Of a DNA stretch of 64,000 nt, positions 55,612 to 64,000 are shown piece by piece; positions within the stretch are counted from its first letter, which is position 1, and the number at the start of each line of letters is the position of its first letter. The notes under the pieces are model-generated. The model did no database searches and was not told where the DNA came from. It was given only the letters and a program-made list of their open reading frames with translations. The stretch comes from Afipia sp. GAS231 (GTDB lineage: Bacteria > Pseudomonadota > Alphaproteobacteria > Rhizobiales > Xanthobacteraceae): positions 6,186,501-6,250,500 of the forward strand of contig NZ_LT629703.1 of assembly GCF_900103365.1 (NCBI RefSeq), given 5' to 3'. The position numbers and the translations under genes were made by a program.

Positions 55612-57033
55612 CTACTTCGGTCCCCGCGGATCAATCGGCGTGGTGCCGCGAACGCCCAGAATATCTTCCAGCACCTTGGCGCCTGCGAGCAGTTGCGCCT
55701 CGCCGCGGTTCGGCGCGACCACCTGCAATCCGACCGGCAGGCCGGAGGCGGTAAACCCGCAGGGCAGCGACAAAGCGGGGCAGCATACCAGCGTGATCGC
55801 GTAGACGATGCCGAGCCATTCGACATAGTTGTCGAACTTCTTGCCGGCGCATTCGGCGACGTAGCGGTTCTCGACCGGGAACGGTGGCACGATGGTCGCG
55901 GGCGCCAGCAGCAGGTCGTATTTCTCGAAGAACTCCAGCGTGCGCGCCGTCATGGCGACGCGCTGCGCCTCGGCGCGTTCAAGCTGCTCGACCGAAAGCT
56001 TCAGGCCCTCCTCGATATTCCAGATCACCTCCGGCTTGAGCTGGTCGCGCTTGGAACGCAGCAGCGCCGCCTTGGAGAGCGCGAAATCGAACGCACGCAG
56101 CACATGGAAACATTCATGGGCCTCGCGCAGGTCGGGATGGGCTTCCTCGACGATGACCCCGGCCTCTGCAAAACGCTGCGCGGCCTTGCGGGTGATGGCG
56201 GCGACTTCCGGATCGACCGGCGTGATGCCGAGGTCCGGCGAATAGGCAATTCGTTTGGGCTTGGTGCCGGAGCGCGCGGCGGAGAGAAACGAGTTCGGCA
56301 GCCGCGGCAGCGACAGCGGATCGCCGGGATGCTCGCCGCTCATGGCGTCGAGCAGCAGCGCGAGATCCTCGACATTGCGGGCCATCGGGCCCTGGACGCC
56401 GAGATTGCGATCGATCGCGGCCACCGGCGTATGCGCCACCCGACCGATGCTCGGACGCAGGCCGACGATGCCGCAGAAGCTCGCCGGATTACGCAAGCTG
56501 CCGCCCATGTCGGAACCATGCGCCAGCCACGCGGTGCCGGTGGCGAGCGCCACCGCGGCGCCGCCTGAGGAGCCCGCCGCCGAGCGCGACGTGTCCCAGG
56601 GATTGCGGGTCGCGCCGAATACTTCGTTAAAGGTGTTGGCGCCGGCGCCGAATTCCGGCGTGTTGGATTTGGCGTAGATCACGCCGCCGTTGTTTTCGAG
56701 ATGCTCGACCAGGATGTCGGATTTGGCCGGGACGTTATCTTTGTAGATCGGCGAGCCCTGCGTCGTCAGCACGCCGGCGACCGCGGTCAGGTCCTTGATC
56801 GGCACCGGCAGGCCCGCGAGCAGGCCGCGCTCGGAGGCCGGCTTCTTCATCAGCGCCTTGGCAGCGTTGCGGGCGCGGTCGAAGCAGAGCGTCGGCAGCG
56901 CATTGACCTTGCCGTCGACTTGGGCGATGCGCTTTTCCAGCACGTCGAGCAGATCGAGCGGCGTGACTTCACCCGACCTGAGCTTGCCGACCACGGCAAC
57001 CGCTGTCTCTTTTATCAGCCCCTGATCGGCCAT
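55612..57033 (-). CDS. Amidase (amidase-signature family)
   Basis: A 473-residue amidase from the ATG at 57033; an upstream extension to 57543 overlaps the opposite gene. The Ser-cisSer-Lys triad is Lys80 (PVPIKDL), Ser155 (GSSGG) and Ser179 (DMGGSLR), with the usual 24-residue spacing. It hydrolyses an unknown amide, perhaps an indoleacetamide-like or carbamate compound. It diverges from the formamidase-like gene. Confidence 0.92.
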   Translation of the reverse strand: MADQGLIKETAVAVVGKLRSGEVTPLDLLDVLEKRIAQVDGKVNALPTLCFDRARNAAKALMKKPASERGLLAGLPVPIKDLTAVAGVLTTQGSPIYKDNVPAKSDILVEHLENNGGVIYAKSNTPEFGAGANTFNEVFGATRNPWDTSRSAAGSSGGAAVALATGTAWLAHGSDMGGSLRNPASFCGIVGLRPSIGRVAHTPVAAIDRNLGVQGPMARNVEDLALLLDAMSGEHPGDPLSLPRLPNSFLSAARSGTKPKRIAYSPDLGITPVDPEVAAITRKAAQRFAEAGVIVEEAHPDLREAHECFHVLRAFDFALSKAALLRSKRDQLKPEVIWNIEEGLKLSVEQLERAEAQRVAMTARTLEFFEKYDLLLAPATIVPPFPVENRYVAECAGKKFDNYVEWLGIVYAITLVCCPALSLPCGFTASGLPVGLQVVAPNRGEAQLLAGAKVLEDILGVRGTTPIDPRGPK

Positions 57034-57132
57034 TCGCGTTTCTCCCGCTTCGTTTCTTTCGCGTGCATGGTGCTGTAGAACATTTTCCGGCAAAGTGGAA
57101 CGCACTGAAGTTGCTGGATGGAGATAGCAGGC

Positions 57133-57978
57133 ATGACGACCCCGTTTTCGGCGCTTGACTGGCGCAGCATGAGCCAGCAGGAGCGCGATCGCGGCCTCAA
57201 CAATGGCGAACATGTCCCCGGCAGCGTCGAGATGGTGGCCGGTTGGGAACGCCGCTCCGGCGAACTGCGCCAGCGCTTTCCTGCTCATATCGACCTCCGC
57301 TACGGCCCGCGCGAACGCAACCGGATCGATTTTCTCAAAGCCGCCGACAAGGCGCCGACACTGCTGTTCATTCACGGCGGCTATTGGCAGGCGCGTGCCA
57401 AGGAAGTGTTCACGGTAGTGGCCGAGGGCCCGATGGCGCATGGCATCAATGTCGCGCTGATCGGCTACACGCTGGCGCCGGATGCGACGCTGGATGAGAT
57501 CGTCGCCGAAATCCATGCCGGCATTGATTTCTTCACCGGACAATTGCCGGCGCTCGGCGCCGCCGATCTAGGCATCGTGGTGTCCGGCTGGTCCGCCGGC
57601 GGCCATCTCACCTCGATGGCGCTGTCGCATCCGAAAGTGCGGGCAGGGATGGCGATATCAGGCATCTACGACCTCGATCCGATCCGCCATTCCTATCTGA
57701 ACGAAAAACTCAGGGCGGATGGGCCGACCGTGCACCGCAATTCGCCGATGATGCAGGCGGGCGGTCCGTCGAAGCCGCTGTCGCTGGTGGTCGGCAGCGC
57801 GGAACTGCCGCTGCTGCGCAAGCAGACTTCGGATTTTGCCGGGCATCGTGCGCGATTTGGCTTGCCGGTGACCTACGAGGAAATCCCCGGCGCCAATCAT
57901 TTCACCATCATGGATGAAATGATGTCGCCGAAGGGGAGGATCACGACGCTGATCCGGCAGTTGTTCGAGCGGACGTAG
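57133..57978 (+). CDS. Alpha/beta hydrolase, arylformamidase-like
   Basis: A 281-residue hydrolase. The oxyanion motif HGGYW and the nucleophile elbow GWSAGG match the arylformamidase/kynurenine formamidase group, and the catalytic His is in GANHFTIMDEM. ATG 57133 with a GGATGGAG ribosome site is preferred over ATG 57118. The divergent amidase suggests paired amide-cleaving steps. No tryptophan-catabolic gene is near, so a kynurenine role is unsupported. Confidence 0.82.
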   Translation: MTTPFSALDWRSMSQQERDRGLNNGEHVPGSVEMVAGWERRSGELRQRFPAHIDLRYGPRERNRIDFLKAADKAPTLLFIHGGYWQARAKEVFTVVAEGPMAHGINVALIGYTLAPDATLDEIVAEIHAGIDFFTGQLPALGAADLGIVVSGWSAGGHLTSMALSHPKVRAGMAISGIYDLDPIRHSYLNEKLRADGPTVHRNSPMMQAGGPSKPLSLVVGSAELPLLRKQTSDFAGHRARFGLPVTYEEIPGANHFTIMDEMMSPKGRITTLIRQLFERT

Positions 57979-57985
57979 CTGCTTT

Positions 57986-58065
57986 GTCATTCCGGGATGG
58001 TCCGAAGGACCAGACCCGGAATCTCGAGATTCCGGGTTCGATGCTTTGCATCGCCCCGGAATGAC
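57986..58065. repeat. Dispersed palindromic repeat, family B, copy 3
   Basis: Same orientation as the copy at 48593 and very similar in sequence; it lies between two convergent genes. Confidence 0.87.
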
Positions 58066-58073
58066 AGTAGCAG

Positions 58074-58850
58074 CTAACTCCACCCCGACGTGTGCCCGCC
58101 GTCCACCGTCACGATCACCCCCGACGTATAGCCGGAGCGGTCCGACGCCAGGAACGCCATCAGGTCGCCGATCTCGCGGGCGTGGGCGGGGCGGCCGAGC
58201 GGCATGTTCTTCTGGAATTCCTTGTAGCGGTTCTCGTCGCCAAACTGGTTCTTGGCGCGGGTCTTCAACAGCGTGACGTGGCGGTCGGTACCAACAGGGC
58301 CGGGATTGATACCGACCACGCGGATGTTGTCCGCAAGGCTCTTGCCGCCGAGCGCGCGGGTGAAGGCCATCAAGGCGGCGTTGCCGGCGCTGCCGCAGAT
58401 ATAGTTGGCGTCGAACTTTTCACCGGCCGCACCAATGTCGTTGACGATGACACCGTGGCCGCGCGCCTTCATCTGGGCGTAGATCGCGCGGGTAAGATTG
58501 ATATAGCCGAACACTTTCAGCTCCCAGGCATGCCGCCAGGTCGCCTCGTCGATCTTGTCGATCGAGCCGCCCGGAATGTCGCCGGCATTGTTGACGAGGA
58601 TATCGATGTCGGCGGCATCCTTGACGAGCTTTGCGATATCTTCGGGCTTGCGGAGGTCGACGACATGGGCTGACGCGCCGATCTGGTGAGCGGAGCGCAG
58701 GCGCTCGCACAGGGCCTTCAATTGTTCGCCGTTACGGGCGGCGAGCATGACGTCGCAGCCTTCCTCGGCAAAGGCTTCGGCGGCGGCCGCGCCAATGCCC
58801 TTGGAGGCGCCGGTGATCAGGACGCGCTTGCCGCGCAGATGCAGATCCAT
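58074..58850 (-). CDS. Short-chain dehydrogenase/reductase lacking the catalytic Lys
   Basis: A 258-residue SDR protein with a normal N-terminal cofactor site (LITGASKGIGAAAAEAF) and NNAG at about 87-90. At the catalytic region Tyr150 is kept (ANYICGSAGNAAL), but the position of Lys in Y-x3-K is Ser154, and the usual Ser upstream appears replaced by Gly/Ala. It may be a cofactor-binding protein with altered chemistry. It is convergent with the formamidase-like gene and faces the D-malate dehydrogenase gene across a 195-bp divergent gap. Confidence 0.82.
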   Translation of the reverse strand: MDLHLRGKRVLITGASKGIGAAAAEAFAEEGCDVMLAARNGEQLKALCERLRSAHQIGASAHVVDLRKPEDIAKLVKDAADIDILVNNAGDIPGGSIDKIDEATWRHAWELKVFGYINLTRAIYAQMKARGHGVIVNDIGAAGEKFDANYICGSAGNAALMAFTRALGGKSLADNIRVVGINPGPVGTDRHVTLLKTRAKNQFGDENRYKEFQKNMPLGRPAHAREIGDLMAFLASDRSGYTSGVIVTVDGGHTSGWS

Positions 58851-59045
58851 GGGAATTCTCGCTTGCTTGGGGGAACGTCGGAGGGAAAAGCCAATGAGAT
58901 TGGAAGGCTGGGAATTGGTAGGCGGTGGCAGGCATGCCGGTCAACATTGCACTGCAGCGTTGCGCCGTGGCGCGGTTTGGTCCATTGCAAGGCGATCAAA
59001 AAAGGCCGTGTTCCGGACCCGGCAGAGACGCAAGGAATCCTGAGG

Positions 59046-60119
59046 ATGAGCAAGAAAACCTATCGGATCGCGGTCATTCCCGGCGACGGCATCGGCAAGG
59101 AAGTGGTGCCGGAAGGCCTGCGCGTGCTGGAAGCGGCGGCGAAAAAGCATGGCGTCGCCGTGCATTTCGATCATTTCGACTTCGCGTCCTGGGACTATTA
59201 CGAAAAGCACGGCGAGATGATGCCGGAGGACTGGAAGGCCAAGATCGGCAAGCACGATGCGATCTATTTCGGCGCGGTCGGCTGGCCCGCGAAAATCCCC
59301 GATCACATTTCGTTGTGGGGATCGCTGATCAAGTTCCGCAGGGAGTTCGATCAGTACGTCAACCTGCGCCCGGTGCGGCTGATGCCCGGCGTGCCGTCGC
59401 CGCTTGCCAACCGCAAGCCCGGCGATATCGATTTCTGGGTGGTGCGCGAAAACACCGAGGGGGAATATTCCTCCGTCGGCGGCCGCATGTTCCCCGATAC
59501 CGACCGCGAATTCGTCACCCAGCAGACCGTGATGACGCGGATCGGCGTCGACCGCATTCTCAAGTTCGCGTTCGAACTGGCACAGTCGCGGCCGAAGCAG
59601 CACCTGACCTCGGCCACCAAGTCCAACGGCATCTCGATCACGATGCCCTATTGGGACGAGCGCGTGGAGGCGATGGCAAAGAATTTTCCCAAGGTGAAGT
59701 GGGACAAGTACCACATCGACATCCTCACCGCGAACTTCGTGCTGCACCCGGACTGGTTCGATGTCGTGGTCGGCTCCAACCTGTTCGGCGACATTCTGTC
59801 GGATCTCGGTCCGGCCTGCACCGGCACCATCGGCATCGCGCCATCCGGTAACATCAATCCGCCCGGGCTGTTTCCATCGGTGTTCGAGCCGGTGCACGGC
59901 TCGGCACCGGATATTGCGGGGCAGGGCATCGCCAACCCGATCGGCATGATCTGGTCGGGTGCGATGATGCTAGAGCATCTCGGCGAGAAGCAGGCGGCGG
60001 ATTCGATCGTCGCCGCGATCGAGCGCACGCTGGGTGAGCGCACGCTGCGGACGCGCGATCTCGGCGGCAATGCCGACACGACGGCATGCGGCAAGGCTGT
60101 CGCGGAGATGGTGGACTAG
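59046..60119 (+). CDS. Tartrate/D-malate dehydrogenase (DmlA/TDH-type)
   Basis: A 357-residue NAD-dependent beta-hydroxyacid oxidative decarboxylase of the isopropylmalate dehydrogenase family. Stretches LRPVRLMPGVPSPLANRKPG, VVRENTEGEYSSVGG, TSATKSNG and VFEPVHGSAPDIAGQGIANP closely follow Escherichia coli DmlA as I recall it. It converts D-malate or tartrate to pyruvate or an oxo-acid. The ATG at 59046 follows GAGG. Confidence 0.9.
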   Translation: MSKKTYRIAVIPGDGIGKEVVPEGLRVLEAAAKKHGVAVHFDHFDFASWDYYEKHGEMMPEDWKAKIGKHDAIYFGAVGWPAKIPDHISLWGSLIKFRREFDQYVNLRPVRLMPGVPSPLANRKPGDIDFWVVRENTEGEYSSVGGRMFPDTDREFVTQQTVMTRIGVDRILKFAFELAQSRPKQHLTSATKSNGISITMPYWDERVEAMAKNFPKVKWDKYHIDILTANFVLHPDWFDVVVGSNLFGDILSDLGPACTGTIGIAPSGNINPPGLFPSVFEPVHGSAPDIAGQGIANPIGMIWSGAMMLEHLGEKQAADSIVAAIERTLGERTLRTRDLGGNADTTACGKAVAEMVD

Positions 60120-60120
60120 C

Positions 60121-60269
60121 CTTCTTCCCTTCTCCCCTTGTGGGAGAAGGTGCCTTCGCGCAGCGAAGGCGGATGAGGGGTCTCTATCCGCGGAGACAGA
60201 CCCCTCATCCGTCTCGCTGCCGCTTCGCGTCAGCGATCCACCTTCTCCCACAAGGGGAGAAGGGAAGAA
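60121..60269. repeat. Palindromic intergenic repeat
   Basis: An approximately 149-bp element between convergent genes. The outer arms CTTCCCTTCTCCCCTTGTGG and CCACAAGGGGAGAAGGGAAG (within the element) pair, and inner arms GGATGAGGGGTCT / AGACCCCTCATCC pair. It could terminate both transcripts. Confidence 0.88.
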
Positions 60270-60282
60270 AAGCGGGACGACG

Positions 60283-61191
60283 CTACTTCGCAATCCTACG
60301 ACAATGCACCCACGCCGCGGACATCAAATTCTCGCTCGCCTCGGGCGTGCGAAACGCCGAATGCGCCGACAGCGTCACGTTCGGCAGCTTGGTCAGCGGA
60401 TGATCGGCCGGCAGCGGCTCGGTGTTGAAGACGTCGAGGCCGGCGTGGCGGAGCTGGCCGGATTTCAGCGCGTCGATCATGGCTTCCTCGTCGACGATGG
60501 CGCCGCGTGCGGTGTTGACGAGGATGGCGCCGACCTTCATCGCCTCGAAGCAGGCGCGCGACACCATTCCGCGGGTCTCGTCATTCAGCAGCAGGTGGAT
60601 CGAGATCACGTCGCTGTCAGTCAGCAATTCCTCGTACTCGACGAATTCGACCTTCGGAAATTTCTTCGGCGACCGGTTCCAGGCGATCACGCGCATGCCG
60701 CTGCCGAGCGCGATCCGCGCGACTTCGGCCGCGATGCCGCCGAAACCGATCAGGCCGAGTGTCTTGCCGGTCAACTGCATGCCGTCGTCGCGCAGCCAGT
60801 TGCCGGCGCGGTTGCCGCGGTCCATCTTCGCTAGTCCCCGCGCGGCTTCCCACATCAGCGCAATCGCGCATTCCGCCACCGCGGTGTCGCCATAGCCCTT
60901 GATCAGGTGCACGGAGATGCCGAGCTCGGCGAGCTCTTCCGGATTCATGTAGCTGCGCGCGCCGGTGCCGAGGAACACGACGTGCTTCAGCCCCTTGCAT
61001 TGCTTGGCGATCTCGGTCGGCAATGCGGTGTGATCGACGATCGCGATTTCGGCGCCGTCGAGTATTTTTGGATAGTCTTCCGGCTTGATATCGGGGTTGC
61101 GGTTGATCCGCACTTCGGGATCGCCTGCTTTGTGCAGCCGCTCGAAGATCACGGCCAGCGATTCATTGGCGTCGACAAAAACTCCACGCAC
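60283..61191 (-). CDS. D-2-hydroxyacid dehydrogenase
   Basis: A 302-residue NAD-dependent dehydrogenase. The cofactor site is GLIGFGGIAAEVARIALGSG; the catalytic Arg is in NTARGAIVDE, the Glu in LDVFNTEPLP, and the His in LSAHSAFRTPEAS. It starts with a GTG at 61191. It could reduce a glyoxylate- or hydroxypyruvate-like 2-oxoacid. It follows the amidohydrolase on the same strand by 23 nt. Confidence 0.88.
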   Translation of the reverse strand: MRGVFVDANESLAVIFERLHKAGDPEVRINRNPDIKPEDYPKILDGAEIAIVDHTALPTEIAKQCKGLKHVVFLGTGARSYMNPEELAELGISVHLIKGYGDTAVAECAIALMWEAARGLAKMDRGNRAGNWLRDDGMQLTGKTLGLIGFGGIAAEVARIALGSGMRVIAWNRSPKKFPKVEFVEYEELLTDSDVISIHLLLNDETRGMVSRACFEAMKVGAILVNTARGAIVDEEAMIDALKSGQLRHAGLDVFNTEPLPADHPLTKLPNVTLSAHSAFRTPEASENLMSAAWVHCRRIAK

Positions 61192-61214
61192 GGCACTTCC
61201 CCTTTGTTATTTTA

Positions 61215-62465
61215 TCAGGATGCGACGCCGGCCAGCGCCAGCACGGTATGCATCAACACGTTGGCGCCCGCCGCGCAATCGCCTTGCGTGGCGTCCTCGA
61301 GTTCGTTGTGGCTGATGCCGTCCTTGCAGGGCACGAACACCATCGCCGCCGGAATTTTGGTGTTGAGGTTGCAGGCATCATGGCCGGCGCCGGAGGTGAT
61401 GCGGCGATGCGAATAGCCGAGCATCGTCGCCGCACTTTCTACGGCATCCACCAGCTTGGGATCGAAATGCGTCGGCGGCTTGCGCCAGACCAGGTCGAGC
61501 TTGACGTCGACCTTGCGCCGCGCCGAGATCTCGGCGATTGCGGCGCGCAAATCCTTGTCGAGCGTGTCCATGATGGCGGCCTCAGCGCTGCGGCAGTCCA
61601 CGGTGAAGGCGATTTCGCCGGGAATGACATTGCGCGAGGGGTTGGCGATCACGGCTTCGCCGATGGTGCCGACCGCCTTCGGGCCATGCTTCTTCGCCGC
61701 GGCTTCCATCGCCAGCACGATCTCCGACAACGTCGCCAGCGCGTCGCGCCGCAGCGGCATCGGCGTCGAGCCGGCATGGCTTTCGAAGCCGGTGATCTTG
61801 CCGTCGTACCACAGCACGCCCTGGCCAGAATCGACCACGCCGATGGTCTTGTTCTCGGCTTCGAGGATCGGGCCCTGTTCGATGTGCAGTTCGACGAAGC
61901 CGGAGAACTTCTGCTTTCCGACCGGGCTTTCGCCGCGATAGCCGATACTGTCCAGCGCTTCGCCGACCGTGACGCCGTCGATATCCCTGCGCGACAGAAT
62001 ATCGTCGGTGGTGAAATCGCCGACATAGGCGGCAGAGGCCATCATCGCCGGCGCGAAGCGCGAGCCTTCCTCGTTGGTCCAGTTGCAGATGCAGATCGGC
62101 GTTTCGGTTTCGATCCCGGCATCGTTGAGGGTGCGGACCACTTCAAGCGCTGCCAAGGTGCCGAGCACGCCGTCATACTTGCCGCCGGTGGGCTGGGTAT
62201 CGAGATGGGAGCCGAGCCCGACCGGCGCCTTCGACATGTCGCGGCCGCGGCGCAGGCCGAACATCGAGCCGAGCGTGTCGACATGGACTTCGAGGCCGGC
62301 GGCCTCGCAGGCTTTGCGGAACCAGTCGCGCACCTGCTTGTCCTCGGGCCCCAGTGTAAGCCGTCGCACGCCGCCTTTCGGCGTGGCGCCGAATTTCGCG
62401 GTTTCGTGGATGGTGCCCCACAGCCGGGCTGAATCGATTTGCAGGTTGGAGGCGGTTTTTGTCAT
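61215..62465 (-). CDS. M20-family amidohydrolase (allantoate/N-carbamoyl-amino acid type)
   Basis: A 416-residue Zn-dependent hydrolase from the ATG at 62465. Metal-binding motifs are GSHLDTQPTGGKYDGVLG, NEEGSRF, VELHIEQGPILE and SGAGHDACNL, typical of allantoate amidohydrolase (AllC) and N-carbamoyl-L-amino acid hydrolase (AtzF/HyuC type). Ureide or hydantoin-derived substrates are likely. It ends 23 nt before the D-2-hydroxyacid dehydrogenase and begins 43 nt after the LysR stop. Confidence 0.9.
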   Translation of the reverse strand: MTKTASNLQIDSARLWGTIHETAKFGATPKGGVRRLTLGPEDKQVRDWFRKACEAAGLEVHVDTLGSMFGLRRGRDMSKAPVGLGSHLDTQPTGGKYDGVLGTLAALEVVRTLNDAGIETETPICICNWTNEEGSRFAPAMMASAAYVGDFTTDDILSRRDIDGVTVGEALDSIGYRGESPVGKQKFSGFVELHIEQGPILEAENKTIGVVDSGQGVLWYDGKITGFESHAGSTPMPLRRDALATLSEIVLAMEAAAKKHGPKAVGTIGEAVIANPSRNVIPGEIAFTVDCRSAEAAIMDTLDKDLRAAIAEISARRKVDVKLDLVWRKPPTHFDPKLVDAVESAATMLGYSHRRITSGAGHDACNLNTKIPAAMVFVPCKDGISHNELEDATQGDCAAGANVLMHTVLALAGVAS

Positions 62466-62508
62466 GAGGTCATTCCGGGGATCAGACGATACGCACACGC
62501 GGGTATTT

Positions 62509-63426
62509 TCAATGACGCGCCCGTCGCGGCGCGTCAACAACGGCGCTGCCCTGTGCGAGCTTGGCGGCGAGTTCGGCCACGCGTTCCACCGCGACGGTGT
62601 CGGGGGAGGCCAGCCAACTCGCCGAAAACGTCAACAGCGGCATCTGCTGGTCGGTGGTCAGCAGTTGCAGCCGGCCGTCGGCCAGCTCGTTTTCGACGAT
62701 CGCGGTCGGGATCACGGCAATGCCGAGCCCTTCGATCGCCATGTGAATGACGGTTGCGAGCGAAGCGCTGGCGTGGAGGCGCATCGGCGGCAGGTCCGGG
62801 CGGTTGAATAGCGATCGCACCAGCTCATAGGGCGGGGTCTTGCGCGGAAAGGTGATGATCGGGAATTTCGCCAGGTCGTGCACGGTCAGCTTGCGGTCGC
62901 CGAGCCCGAGCGCCGGGCTTGCCAGAAAGCCGACCGGATAATCGCACAGCACCCGGTTGCTGACGGTCGGCGCGGTCAATGGTCCGAGCAGAAATGCCAG
63001 TTCGATTTCCTGCGCCAGCAGGCGCGAGCGCAGGTTCGAGGTGATGTCGACCTCGATTTCGAGCGTGAGGTTGGGGTAGGCGTGGTTGACGCTCTTGATC
63101 AACTGCGACAGCCAGGTGTGCACGATGGTCTCGGCGACCCCGAGCCGCAGCACGCCGCGCATCGCCGAGCGGTCGCCGACCACCGCCAGCATTTCCGAGC
63201 GCAGCCCGATCAGCTTCTCGGCATAGACCATCATTTGCCGGCCGCTCGGCGTCGGCAGCACCATGCGGCGGTCGCGCTGCAGCAGCCGCACCCCCACTTC
63301 GCGTTCGAGTTGGGCGATCCGCTGCGAGATTGCCGGCTGGGTGGTGTTGAGCTTGTGGGCGGCGCCGCGGAAGCTGCCGAGGGTCACCACCCACATGAAG
63401 GTCTCAATTGCCTTGAAATCAGCCAT
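62509..63426 (-). CDS. LysR-family regulator
   Basis: A 305-residue LysR protein. The N-terminal helix-turn-helix is LGSFRGAAHKLNTTQPAISQ, and the rest is the inducer-binding domain. It is divergent from a DUF1445 gene across a 119-bp gap with a strong palindrome, and it is also upstream of the amidohydrolase. It likely controls both units. Confidence 0.92.
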   Translation of the reverse strand: MADFKAIETFMWVVTLGSFRGAAHKLNTTQPAISQRIAQLEREVGVRLLQRDRRMVLPTPSGRQMMVYAEKLIGLRSEMLAVVGDRSAMRGVLRLGVAETIVHTWLSQLIKSVNHAYPNLTLEIEVDITSNLRSRLLAQEIELAFLLGPLTAPTVSNRVLCDYPVGFLASPALGLGDRKLTVHDLAKFPIITFPRKTPPYELVRSLFNRPDLPPMRLHASASLATVIHMAIEGLGIAVIPTAIVENELADGRLQLLTTDQQMPLLTFSASWLASPDTVAVERVAELAAKLAQGSAVVDAPRRARH

Positions 63427-63444
63427 GCTTACTCTGCCTACAAG

Positions 63445-63465
63445 TCGATAAATTTGATTTATCGA
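63445..63465. promoter_or_regulatory. LysR operator palindrome
   Basis: Arms TCGATAAAT and ATTTATCGA are perfectly complementary (9 bp each) around a TTG spacer. The inner ATAAATTTGATTTAT fits the LysR consensus T-N11-A. It lies 18 bp from the LysR start and 81 bp from the hydro-lyase start. Confidence 0.85.
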
Positions 63466-63545
63466 TCTTGATTAAAAAACAAGATTAGACATTATCATAG
63501 CCATATGCGGGAGTAGATGTCGACCCAATTGGAGCTGTTGCAACG

Positions 63546-64000
63546 ATGACCAGCTTGGCGAGAACCGAACGACCCGCCGACGATGCATCCAATTTATCGC
63601 CGAGCGTTTTGGCCCGGCACGCCTGCCGCACCGGTATGGCTTCCAGCACGGCCGGCGTCGCCGACGGCTTCGTCCAGGGCAATCTCGCCATCATGCCGGA
63701 GAAGCTCGCCAGCGCGTTTCACCGGTTCTGCCAGCTCAATCCCAAACCGTGCCCGATCATCGGTATGTCCGACGTCGGCGATCCCCGCATTCCCGCCCTC
63801 GGCCTCGACCTCGACATCCGCACCGATTTGCCGCGCTACCGGGTCTGGCGCGACGGCGAGGTGGTGGAAGAACCGACCGACATCATGGCGCACTGGCGCG
63901 ATGATCTCGTCGCCTTCGTGATCGGCTGTTCGTATTCGTTCGAGGAGGCGCTGCTGGCGGACGGCCTGCCGATCCGCCACATCGAGCGCGGCACGCGGGT
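63546..64000 (+). CDS. DUF1445 putative hydro-lyase (D-glutamate cyclase-like), partial
   Basis: The frame opens with an ATG at 63546 and runs off the window, giving 151 residues. It reads [29 protein letters not shown], then [40 protein letters not shown] and [20 protein letters not shown]. These match the PF07286 family (putative hydro-lyase or D-glutamate cyclase-like). The divergent LysR regulator and the downstream amidohydrolase suggest catabolism of an amino acid derivative. Confidence 0.85.
   Translation, partial: MTSLARTERPADDASNLSPSVLARHACRTGMASSTAGVADGFVQGNLAIMPEKLASAFHRFCQLNPKPCPIIGMSDVGDPRIPALGLDLDIRTDLPRYRVWRDGEVVEEPTDIMAHWRDDLVAFVIGCSYSFEEALLADGLPIRHIERGTR

Overview
This 64 kb window of high-GC DNA looks like the chromosome of a Bradyrhizobium-type alphaproteobacterium (Nitrobacteraceae). 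The grounds are a CYP102-type self-sufficient P450 with the expected fusion, a compact paa operon with PaaX, phasin/PHA genes, several dipeptide/oligopeptide-type ABC operons, and many copies of palindromic intergenic repeats of the kind that litter Bradyrhizobium genomes. No rRNA, tRNA, CRISPR array, insertion sequence or phage gene was recognised. Gene density is high, and most long antisense frames are GC-driven shadows of real genes.

Layout. 1-4.7 kb: the end of a TetR-type regulator and an RND efflux pair (adaptor plus inner-membrane pump) closed by a strong terminator. 4.8-5.5 kb: a Rid/CnbZ-like protein of uncertain function. 5.6-13.8 kb (minus strand): a peptide-type ABC importer whose ATPase genes run into a DUF1028 Ntn-hydrolase-like gene and a cytosolic gamma-glutamyltransferase, suggesting gamma-glutamyl peptide or glutathione use. 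13.9-21.8 kb: two divergent transcription units plus a GntR/FCD regulator. The leftward unit encodes a transporter, an aldehyde dehydrogenase, a GlcG-like protein and a flavin/2Fe-2S reductase. The rightward unit encodes a heme-oxygenase-like diiron (HDO) protein with all six predicted metal ligands, a ferredoxin, a 102-residue unknown protein and a second ferredoxin. GTATACAAT-containing sites sit on both divergent promoters. This is my best candidate for an undescribed oxygenase system. 21.8-29.0 kb: a second peptide-type ABC importer, with a divergent DadA-like FAD oxidoreductase.

29.0-44.5 kb: lipid, storage-polymer and detoxification genes. These are a DUF6489 protein, two paralogous alpha/beta hydrolases, a wax ester synthase/DGAT, an epoxide-hydrolase-like protein, a CYP102 P450-reductase fusion, a class III-type PHA synthase with a very short PhaE-like partner, a GNAT acetyltransferase, a phasin and a DUF445 membrane protein. 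43.6-50.6 kb: the phenylacetate pathway genes paaX, paaABCDE, paaI and paaK. This operon is interrupted by palindromic repeats between several genes, and the later beta-oxidation-like genes (paaZ, F, G, H, J) are not in the window. 50.6-64 kb: a quinone oxidoreductase, a YeeE/YedE sulfur transporter, an alpha/beta hydrolase-OsmC fusion, an MHS-family transporter, an amidase, a formamidase-like hydrolase, an SDR protein lacking the catalytic Lys, a D-malate/tartrate dehydrogenase, a D-2-hydroxyacid dehydrogenase, an M20 amidohydrolase, and a LysR regulator facing a DUF1445 hydro-lyase across a strong palindrome.

All assignments come from reading motifs and recalling families. No database search was run.
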